The notes under the pieces are model-generated. The model was not told the DNA's origin, ran no database searches, and saw only the letters and a list, made by a program, of their open reading frames with translations. Below, piece by piece: positions 58,014 to 64,000 of a DNA stretch of 64,000 nucleotides (the first letter of the stretch is position 1; the number at the start of each line of letters is the position of its first letter). This DNA comes from Ignavibacteria bacterium. Its GTDB lineage: Bacteria > Bacteroidota > Ignavibacteria > OLB7. A program made the position numbers and the translations under genes. The stretch spans positions 310,001-374,000 of the forward strand of contig JACKAE010000001.1 of NCBI GenBank assembly GCA_020635205.1, read 5' to 3'.

Positions 58014-58715
58014 CTACTCTACCAGAATTCCATCCTCAATTGTCAAGATACGATCAGCTCGCTCAGCCAGATTACGGTTGTGAGTTACAATCACGAAGGT
58101 TCGCCCTTCGGCACGACTCAGATTCCAGAGTAGATCGTGCAGACGTTCCCCAGTTTCCGAATCAAGATTGCCCGACGGCTCGTCGGCCAAGACAAGTGTT
58201 GGCTTTGGAATCAGGGCGCGGGCAACGGCTATACGCTGCTGCTCCCCCCCCGACAGTTCTCCCGGTTTGTGTTCGGCTCGGTCGGCAAGGCCAACCATGT
58301 CGAGGTATTGCCGCGCCACTTTCAGCGCATCCTTTAACCCAACTCCCCGGATCAACAATGGCATTGCTGTATTTTCAGCCGCCGTAAACTCTGGGAGCAA
58401 GTGGTGGAACTGGAACACAAAACCGACGTGCTGGTTACGAAAAGGAGCCAGTTGAGGCACTCTCATCCGATCTAATCGCTCTCCTACAACCTCTACTTCC
58501 CCTGCAGTTGCTGTGTCGAGACCTCCGATCACGTGAAGCAATGTACTCTTACCCGCCCCTGAACGTCCAACAACAGCAATTACCTCTCCCGACTGCACAT
58601 CGAGTGAAACGCCGCGAAGGACAGGAAGTGATTTCCCTTCAAGGCGATACTCCTTGGTTACGTTCCGGAGACGGACAACCGGCAGTAAGCCTGCCGAGTC
58701 TGATTGAAGAGCCAT
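58014..58715 (-). CDS. ABC transporter ATPase, LolD/MacB type
   Basis: This 233-residue nucleotide-binding protein has Walker A GRSGAGKS (50-57), Q-loop region HVGFVFQFHHLLPEFTAAEN, signature LSGGEQQRIAVARAL, Walker B LVLADEPSGNLD and H-loop FVIVTHNRNLA. The FQFHHLLPEFTAxEN stretch is characteristic of LolD, which drives release of lipoproteins from the inner membrane with LolCE. The membrane partners are not next to it, which is unusual for an operon but common for LolD in FCB genomes. It lies between the two IgGFc-like paralogues, separated from the upstream one by a terminator. Confidence 0.92.
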   Translation of the reverse strand: MALQSDSAGLLPVVRLRNVTKEYRLEGKSLPVLRGVSLDVQSGEVIAVVGRSGAGKSTLLHVIGGLDTATAGEVEVVGERLDRMRVPQLAPFRNQHVGFVFQFHHLLPEFTAAENTAMPLLIRGVGLKDALKVARQYLDMVGLADRAEHKPGELSGGEQQRIAVARALIPKPTLVLADEPSGNLDSETGERLHDLLWNLSRAEGRTFVIVTHNRNLAERADRILTIEDGILVE

Positions 58716-58802
58716 ACCTATAACTATGTCCTGTTTGATTATTTGCGGCGGGAATATAGGGAGGTTTAGGTTTCAGAAGCTACGGTTGATTGTGGAGAAG
58801 AG

Positions 58803-58836
58803 AAAACGCCCGGCTCAATATCGAACCGGGCGAAAA
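58803..58836 (-). terminator. Terminator of the second IgGFc-like gene
   Basis: GC stem CGCCCGG (58807-58813) with CCGGGCG (58826-58832) in an AAAA/TTTT-flanked context; on the minus strand it is followed by TTTT and a pyrimidine run, about 60 bases after the stop at 58893. Confidence 0.8.
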
Positions 58837-58892
58837 CGTTCTCCTTCAACGTTTACGATAGGCTATGCCCATCCTGGCGTAGAGATTCAGTC

Positions 58893-61196
58893 TTATCGCA
58901 CGATGGTAAATGGTTGCACACCTTTCCCTTCTTCTGTCTGAACTGTTAGATAGTACATACCGGAAGGGAATTCATGAACTTCAAACAACTCTTTTCTCTC
59001 CCCCGGTTCTGCAACTATTCCTTCCCGTTCCCCTATCAACTCACCACGGTCATTGAATATTTGGATCGTAACCGAGGATCGTGACCGAAGTTGGAATGCA
59101 ATCGTGAGTTGGCTTGAGCTTGAGACTGGATTTGGCACAATCGAAAGGTTGAGAGACGCATGATCCCACACAGTACCTTCAACACTGTTCAACGTATCAA
59201 CGGCTTCAGCACGCACTGGCACTTTCCAGGTAATGCCACAGCTATCCTCAACGACAAGCGTATCGGTAGAGCGACCAGGTCTATCGCTGCTGAAACTGAT
59301 AGGAAGAGAGAACTCCCCCGAGGGCTGAACAACTATGGTTCCCGTAATCTGCCCCACTTTGAAGCCAGAGGAGCCAGAGAGAAGGGAGAATCGAGTCAAC
59401 CGTACAGGTTGACTGCCCCTATTTTCCACAATCACCAGAGAATCACGCTGTTCATTCAGGGGAACCATCCCAAAGTCTTGTGAAGCAATCGCAAGGTCTG
59501 GGCTGTCGTAGTCAATTGTGTCGAACACCACGTTTCCACTCCAGTCTCTGATCTGCACAACGGCACGTCCATCCTCTCTCGGGTTTATCGCCTCTAATCG
59601 GAACGTAGCCGTTCGGCTTTCGTTCGGAATAAAGGGATCAACAAGTAGGCGGTAGTTAGAACTGGCTGAGTAGTCGAGCCAGATCGTTGAGAGGTTCGAG
59701 CGGGGAGCGGGATCATCTGGCATATCACGTACAGTGGCCGTTATAAAGTTACCACACTCTATATCCCACTCAACAGCAGGTGGAACAGTGTCAACTATCG
59801 CACGGTTCTCAACTAAGAGAGCAATTGGAAAACCGTAGGAATCAAAACTGTTCCCCGCGTACATGATCCCCCCTAACTTCCCTTCACTTCTAACCTGGAA
59901 TGTGCCAATCGAAGAGAATACCAGTCCCGCATATTGGGTTTCTGTAGGCGAAGTAGGAAACGTGTAGGAAACAGTGGCTGACAGTGCCAATAGCTTTTTC
60001 CAATCGCTTGTCCCTGCCTTCGCAATTTCTGCTGTGGCAATGCCTAAGGAATCACCTACAACTGCAAAGAAGTTCTGAGGGAAGTCAATACCCAATGTAG
60101 AAAAGAATAGGTTGCTCTGATACTGCTCAACTGGAGTCAGAATTGTGTAGAAGGGATCCGAACCGCTTGCATTGTCATACTGCTGCCCATTACTGTACTG
60201 CACAACCTGAATCAGCTTGTTTGAACTGAATGTGAGGGGGCGACGTGCATCTTCTCGGTACTCAATCCATCCCACTCCCTGCGGTCCACCAACCCTCGAT
60301 AGCGTCGCTACCTTTACTCCATTGATAAGAATGTCTGCGTCTGGTTCTCCGGCCAAGATACGGTAGGTATCCCCTTTCGTTCGATTTGCTAATGGAAGAG
60401 CATTATACACTCGACCCCACGAAGTAACCGGAGTCAACATCTCGGTCAGGTGATCGCAAGCTGGATATTGGAAGTCAGGAATGTACGTACAATGGTGCCC
60501 AGCAGTCACGGCGATAGGTCTCGACGCCACAATATGCGCTCCAGTCAAATCACCACCATTCCCAACAGACATGGCCGAAAACACATCCCCCTGATTCAAG
60601 GTAATGGTGAAGGTCTCCCCCTCTCGGTGATTTGGTGTATTCATTGGGTTGGTAATCGTCACGGTTGTGTTATCGTAGGGTGCGGTAATCATATACTGTG
60701 ACGGTAGATTTTGTGTTGCCCCCCCAACAGAGGTCGCTGATGGAACTACATATTCTTTCCCTAACGCATTCAGGGGAAGTGCAAGCAACCCATCACTTGT
60801 ATAGGATGTACGGTTCATTGCGTAGAGGATGATGGGATCTTCCGCCACAACGCGCACAGCCTGATTCCGATAAATTTGATCGTCGGGAACCGGAGTCTTA
60901 TCGTCTCGCACGAAAATCTGCCCTTCAAGATTACTCAAGTCGGAAGTGACAATATCATTTGGCTTGGTTTTCACACTCCGTCTGAATTGACCGAGAGCAT
61001 AGATATCTACCCTGGTCTCTACCTCAGAAGCAATGTAGAGTCTGATATACTTCTCGCCTGCGGGGAACTCCCAATTTGCTGGAAAAGCTAAATAGAACTC
61101 TCTCCCCACATTGCTTTGAGCATGAGCCATTCCATCTGGCAGTGCGAACAGAGAAAGGGTGGTAAGGAAAAGAGCAAAAAATTTTGAGTGTTTCAT
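58893..61196 (-). CDS. IgGFc-binding-like T9SS protein, shorter paralogue
   Basis: This 767-residue secreted protein has signal KFFALFLTTLSLFALPDGMAHAQ, the IgGFc-binding-like domain (about 25-480; FYLAFPANWEFPAGEKYIRLYI, AVTAGHHCTYIPDFQYPACDHLTEML), one Ig-like choice-of-anchor region (SQDFGMVPLNEQRDSLVIVENRGSQPVRLTRFSL) and a T9SS sorting domain (SIVPNPVSSSSQLTIAFQLRS...FPSGMYYLTVQTEEGK). Long blocks are alike in the 1385-residue protein at both protein and DNA level, so this is a recent tandem duplication with lolD between. ATG 61196 starts the signal. Divergent from rimP. Confidence 0.86.
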   Translation of the reverse strand: MKHSKFFALFLTTLSLFALPDGMAHAQSNVGREFYLAFPANWEFPAGEKYIRLYIASEVETRVDIYALGQFRRSVKTKPNDIVTSDLSNLEGQIFVRDDKTPVPDDQIYRNQAVRVVAEDPIILYAMNRTSYTSDGLLALPLNALGKEYVVPSATSVGGATQNLPSQYMITAPYDNTTVTITNPMNTPNHREGETFTITLNQGDVFSAMSVGNGGDLTGAHIVASRPIAVTAGHHCTYIPDFQYPACDHLTEMLTPVTSWGRVYNALPLANRTKGDTYRILAGEPDADILINGVKVATLSRVGGPQGVGWIEYREDARRPLTFSSNKLIQVVQYSNGQQYDNASGSDPFYTILTPVEQYQSNLFFSTLGIDFPQNFFAVVGDSLGIATAEIAKAGTSDWKKLLALSATVSYTFPTSPTETQYAGLVFSSIGTFQVRSEGKLGGIMYAGNSFDSYGFPIALLVENRAIVDTVPPAVEWDIECGNFITATVRDMPDDPAPRSNLSTIWLDYSASSNYRLLVDPFIPNESRTATFRLEAINPREDGRAVVQIRDWSGNVVFDTIDYDSPDLAIASQDFGMVPLNEQRDSLVIVENRGSQPVRLTRFSLLSGSSGFKVGQITGTIVVQPSGEFSLPISFSSDRPGRSTDTLVVEDSCGITWKVPVRAEAVDTLNSVEGTVWDHASLNLSIVPNPVSSSSQLTIAFQLRSRSSVTIQIFNDRGELIGEREGIVAEPGERKELFEVHEFPSGMYYLTVQTEEGKGVQPFTIVR

Positions 61197-61305
61197 GTTT
61201 TTTTGGTTGGCGATCATTCCAATACGATGTCTTCCCTCCATAAATAACAGAATTCAAACGAATTTGTTAGCACACGGCAATACACAACCCTACAAGACTT
61301 TTCGA

Positions 61306-61336
61306 TTGCATGCACCGAATACATGATGTATCTTTG
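61306..61336 (+). promoter_or_regulatory. Promoter of the rimP-nusA-infB operon
   Basis: TTG (61306-61308), a 20-base spacer and TATCTTTG (61329-61336). The -7 match is perfect. Transcription should start near 61343, just before a strong hairpin. Confidence 0.6.
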
Positions 61337-61346
61337 CTTTTCTGTG

Positions 61347-61378
61347 AAGTGGGCAGCGGAGTCGCGTGCCCACTTTTT
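61347..61378 (+). terminator. Leader hairpin with U tract before rimP (attenuator candidate)
   Basis: Perfect 9-bp stem AAGTGGGCA (61347-61355) with TGCCCACTT (61367-61375), inner GCG/CGC pairs, then TTTTT to 61378. It has the form of an intrinsic terminator but lies between promoter and start codon, 24 bases before the rimP ATG. Confidence 0.8.
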
Positions 61379-61401
61379 ATTTGTCCGAAGCAAATGTTGT
61401 C

Positions 61402-61902
61402 ATGGCGGTTCTACCGGAACATATCGAACGCCGCGTTACCGAGTGCGTTGAGGAGCGAGGTCTATATCTGTTGGAGATTCTTCGACGTGGGAAACAGGAC
61501 TCGACAATTCTGGAAATTATCGTCGACGGCGAAAGTGGGGTTACTCTCAAGAGCATCGCGGAACTTAGCCGGGCTATTGGGACGATATTCGACGAGGATG
61601 AGGAGGCAATCAGCGGAGGCTATCGACTTGAAGTCTCAACTCCCGGTCTGGATCGCCCTCTGGAACATCACTGGCAATACCGCAAAAATATCGGACGCTT
61701 AGTACATGTCCTCTGGCAGGAGGATGAGGGGAAGAATCGGACGGAACTTTTCCGCCTGATTGGTGTGAGTGAAGGAGAGATAACCGTAGAGAAGCACCAG
61801 AATGTAAAGGGGAAGAAAGGACAGAAAGCGAGTGCAAACTCCGAAGTACTTTCACTCTCTTTACACCAGATTGAACGGGTAACGGTAGAACCGGAAATAT
61901 AA
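61402..61902 (+). CDS. rimP: Ribosome maturation factor RimP
   Basis: This 166-residue protein has an N-terminal alpha/beta domain (LPEHIERRVTECVEERGLYLLEILRRGKQDSTILEIIVDGESGVTLKSIAELSRAIGTIFDED) and a C-terminal SH3-like domain (YRLEVSTPGLDRPLEHHWQYRKNIGRLVHV). The SxPGLDRPL segment is the RimP signature. It helps assemble the 30S subunit. ATG 61402 is chosen over a GTG at 61366, because the latter lies inside the leader hairpin. It leads the classic rimP-nusA-infB cluster. Confidence 0.94.
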   Translation: MAVLPEHIERRVTECVEERGLYLLEILRRGKQDSTILEIIVDGESGVTLKSIAELSRAIGTIFDEDEEAISGGYRLEVSTPGLDRPLEHHWQYRKNIGRLVHVLWQEDEGKNRTELFRLIGVSEGEITVEKHQNVKGKKGQKASANSEVLSLSLHQIERVTVEPEI

Positions 61903-61905
61903 ACG

Positions 61906-61923
61906 GAATTAAAAATTCAAAAC
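61906..61923 (-). repeat. AT-rich dispersed repeat, left arm (short)
   Basis: GGAATTAAAAATTCAAAA, three bases after the rimP stop; pairs in inverted orientation with 61964-62004. Confidence 0.65.
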
Positions 61924-61963
61924 TGGCTTAGGATAAGTAGGTCGTGGAGGTCCGTTCCACCCT

Positions 61964-62004
61964 CTTCTCTCCCTTTTTGAATTTTGCATTTTTCATTTTG
62001 CATT
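61964..62004 (+). repeat. AT-rich dispersed repeat, right arm
   Basis: CTTCTCTCCCTTTTTGAATT and following, ending six bases before the nusA ATG. The 40-base spacer between the arms holds a small GTGGA/TCCAC hairpin. Confidence 0.75.
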
Positions 62005-62010
62005 GAACCG

Positions 62011-63705
62011 ATGGCCAAGCGCAAGACAAAATCAAAGATCAACAAATCGCATATTGTTGAGGCGTTCGCAGAAATGGCACGGCAGAAGAGTATCGACCGT
62101 GATCTGCTGCAAGGTATCATGGAGGACACTTTTGCCCAGATGGTGCGGAAGAAATATGGCCCTGACGCCGAGTTTGATATTATCGTAAACATGGATAAGG
62201 GAGATATTGAAATCTACCTTATTCGCGAAGTTGTTGAGGAACCTGAAGATCATAGTCTTCAGATTGCACTGAGCGAAGCGAACGAAGAGGAGGAGGATTA
62301 CGAACTTGGTGATGAGCACTTAACGGAACTGAACCTCGAGAATCTTGCCGAAAATTTTGGTCGTCGGATGATTTCAATGGCTGGCCAAACACTAAGCCAG
62401 CGAGTTCGTGAAGTTGAGAAAGAGAATATTATCAGTGAATACAGCGAGAAAGTTGGAGAGATTATCGTCGGTGAGGTCTACCAGGTTCGCCGCAACGATG
62501 TCTACGTTCAGCATAATCGCGTTGAGCTTCGTATGCCCCGCAGCGAGCAGATTTGGCGCGAACGCTATAAGAAAGGGGAGACTATCCGCGCCTTAATGAA
62601 AGAAGTTCGCTCCGAGGAAGGAACATCGTCGCAGCCTGAAATCATTATTTCGCGTAGCGACCCCATGTTCCTCCACAAACTGATGGAGATCGAAATTCCA
62701 GAGATTTACGACGGCATTATCGAGATTAAATCCATTGCTCGTGAGCCGGGAGAGCGTGCAAAGGTTGCCGTCCTTTCAAACGACGAGCGGGTTGATCCGG
62801 TTGGTGCTTGCGTTGGCATGAAAGGGGTTCGTATCCACTCGATTGTACGGGAGCTTTCAAATGAGAGCATCGATGTAATTCCCTACGATCCCGATCCGAA
62901 AACATTTATCTCGCGTGCCCTCTCTCCTGCGAAAATCAAGGAGATCGCTATCGACGACGATACGCGTACTGCAACTGTTCTGGTTGCGGACGATCAAGTG
63001 TCACTCGCAATCGGTCGCGGTGGACAGAATGTCCGTTTGGCAATGAAGCTGACTGGCTTCACGATTGATTTGGTGAAGGAAGGGGGAGAAGACATTGAGC
63101 TTATCGAGTTCAAGGATGAACTTGGAGAGAGTCTCTACGAAAGTCTTATCATGTTGGATATTGAGACTGCCAAGGAGTTCTTGCGCTTCGACGAGCACAA
63201 ACTTCTCGAGATCGAGGGGATGACGGCAAAGAAGTTGCGCGAGATTCGGGGAATCATGATTGTAGAGTTCGACGAAAACGAGCTTCGCGATATACTCCCC
63301 CACCTTAGCCTCGATGCAGTGCTTCCCGGTGAAGAAAATGCTTCAGAAGAAGCGCCTACACCTGAGCAAGCTGCCGAAGAGGCGGCAGACTCAGCGGTGG
63401 CAGAGAGTGGAAGCGAGTCAGCACCGGAAGCGGAAACTTCTACACCAACTGATGAATCCGCGCAAGCCAGCGAAACAGCAGGTAATCTGGCTGAAGAAGA
63501 AACAACACCGACCACTACAGAGACTACACCTGTAGTTGAGGGCGATGGTGAATCGACTTCGGAAACGGAAGGGTCGACAACAACTGATGAATCTGCCCAG
63601 GCTGGTGAAGCCGCAGGGGATGTGGCCGAAGAGAAAGCGTCGCCGGAAGATTCAGTTGAGAGTGAGAATGCCAAAACGAGTGAAGAGAATGTATCGGAAG
63701 CATAA
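62011..63705 (+). CDS. nusA: Transcription termination/antitermination protein NusA
   Basis: This 564-residue protein has a NusA N-terminal domain (HIVEAFAEMARQKSIDRDLLQGIMEDTFAQMVRKKYG), S1 domain (EIIVGEVYQVRRNDVYVQHNRVELRMP, about 155-225), KH1 and KH2 (ERAKVAVLSNDERVDPVGACVGMKGVRIHSIVREL; VADDQVSLAIGRGGQNVRLAMKLTG) and a helix-hairpin-helix stretch near 385-425. The last 130 residues are an acidic low-complexity tail with a 45-codon tandem repeat (TDESAQASETAG and TDESAQAGEAAG, period 135 bases). It binds RNA polymerase and modulates pausing, termination and antitermination. ATG 62011 is used; the repeat arm leaves only six bases upstream, so no Shine-Dalgarno site is possible. Confidence 0.95.
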   Translation: MAKRKTKSKINKSHIVEAFAEMARQKSIDRDLLQGIMEDTFAQMVRKKYGPDAEFDIIVNMDKGDIEIYLIREVVEEPEDHSLQIALSEANEEEEDYELGDEHLTELNLENLAENFGRRMISMAGQTLSQRVREVEKENIISEYSEKVGEIIVGEVYQVRRNDVYVQHNRVELRMPRSEQIWRERYKKGETIRALMKEVRSEEGTSSQPEIIISRSDPMFLHKLMEIEIPEIYDGIIEIKSIAREPGERAKVAVLSNDERVDPVGACVGMKGVRIHSIVRELSNESIDVIPYDPDPKTFISRALSPAKIKEIAIDDDTRTATVLVADDQVSLAIGRGGQNVRLAMKLTGFTIDLVKEGGEDIELIEFKDELGESLYESLIMLDIETAKEFLRFDEHKLLEIEGMTAKKLREIRGIMIVEFDENELRDILPHLSLDAVLPGEENASEEAPTPEQAAEEAADSAVAESGSESAPEAETSTPTDESAQASETAGNLAEEETTPTTTETTPVVEGDGESTSETEGSTTTDESAQAGEAAGDVAEEKASPEDSVESENAKTSEENVSEA

Positions 63706-63895
63706 CGTTGCTCCATTATAACCTTCAATCATCCGTCATGGTATAGTTTCCACCACCTCAACCTTGCCCTATATGAAATCTCTGCTCTATAGGATAATCC
63801 CTATTGGCAGAGAGGTCGTTTGCAGAAATTGACTGAGTGTATTGTTTAGAGAATAGAATGTAGACGAGGATCATCTGATTCTGAATCAACGCCGC
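63706..63895. other. nusA-infB spacer
   Basis: 190 bases with no gene and no clear terminator. A TTTG near 63819-63822 could be a -33 element, but the -7 is poor. Confidence 0.4.
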
Positions 63896-64000
63896 ATGGC
63901 AGCTACAAAAGACACAGGAAAGACATACAGGCTCTTCAAACTCGCAGCCGAATTAAATATCGGGCGTGAGACAATCGTGGAGTTCCTGAACACAAAAGGC
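63896..64000 (+). CDS. infB: Translation initiation factor IF-2, N-terminal part
   Basis: ATG 63896 opens 35 codons reading MAATKDTGKTYRLFKLAAEL and on to FLNTKG at the window end. The LAAELNIGRETIVEFL stretch is the IF-2 N-terminal domain that starts infB, and its place after nusA confirms it. The GTPase core lies beyond the window. Confidence 0.88.
   Translation, partial: MAATKDTGKTYRLFKLAAELNIGRETIVEFLNTKG

Noticed and set aside
1..64000. tRNA, rRNA, CRISPR arrays, prophage or transposase genes
   Set aside because: All spacers over 100 bases were read for cloverleaf, repeat-spacer or transposase signs and none was convincing. The repeats present are pairs or dispersed, not arrays.

Overview
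This is a chromosomal window of a Gram-negative bacterium of the FCB group (Bacteroidota in the wide sense; Kapabacteria/Ignavibacteria/Rhodothermota-like lineages fit best). The clues are three large secreted proteins with C-terminal T9SS-type sorting domains, TonB-dependent receptors that begin with a carboxypeptidase-like domain, and several promoters of the Bacteroidota form TTTG-N19-TAnnTTTG. Shine-Dalgarno sites are strong at some starts and absent at others. The exact taxon cannot be fixed from the sequence alone. No rRNA, tRNA, CRISPR array or transposase gene was found.

Layout. 1-1.8 kb: the end of a CrtI-type carotenoid desaturase, a tandemly duplicated spacer and an orphan sugar ABC permease. 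2.1-7.8 kb: a complete tripartite RND efflux operon (adaptor, pump, TolC-like channel). 7.8-17.1 kb: ligA, an FkbM methyltransferase, a glycine-rich lipoprotein, secG, lexA, an SRAP (YedK-like) protein and a YdeP-like molybdopterin oxidoreductase. 17.1-27.7 kb: an envelope-energising region with three adjacent secreted proteins built of two or three TonB C-terminal domains each, then a co-directional run of a giant TPR protein, a beta-barrel, ExbB, ExbD and a TonB-like protein. 27.8-35 kb: a lipoprotein, a dihaem cytochrome c, a cupin with an AraC regulator, a HAD phosphatase and a TonB-dependent receptor. 35-37.5 kb: a type II restriction-modification cassette (HTH-fused C5 methyltransferase and an Eco47II-like nuclease) bracketed by an inverted pair of an AT-rich repeat. 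37.5-39.7 kb: a type III polyketide synthase, a MarR regulator and a secreted NTF2-like protein; the last two share an operator-like motif. 39.8-46.6 kb: membrane and secreted proteins, dodecin and a 14-repeat FG-GAP protein. 46.8-53.4 kb: a saccharopine-dehydrogenase-like enzyme, a second TonB-dependent receptor and an overlapping glycosyltransferase/deacetylase pair. 53.6-61.2 kb: two paralogous IgGFc-binding-like T9SS proteins around a LolD-type ATPase. 61.4-64 kb: rimP-nusA-infB, the last gene cut by the window end.

Two repeat families cut across this layout. One is a dispersed AT-rich element, roughly TTTTTGAATTTT followed by further TTTTGAATT units, usually present as inverted pairs. 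One pair encloses the restriction-modification genes, and single arms spill into the ends of coding frames. The other is a perfect 48-50 bp palindrome with core GTAGGGACATG/CATGTCCCTAC. One copy lies in frame inside the dehydrogenase gene and the other supplies the stop codon of a beta-barrel gene. These, the multi-TonB_C proteins and the hairpin in the rimP leader are the points most worth checking.
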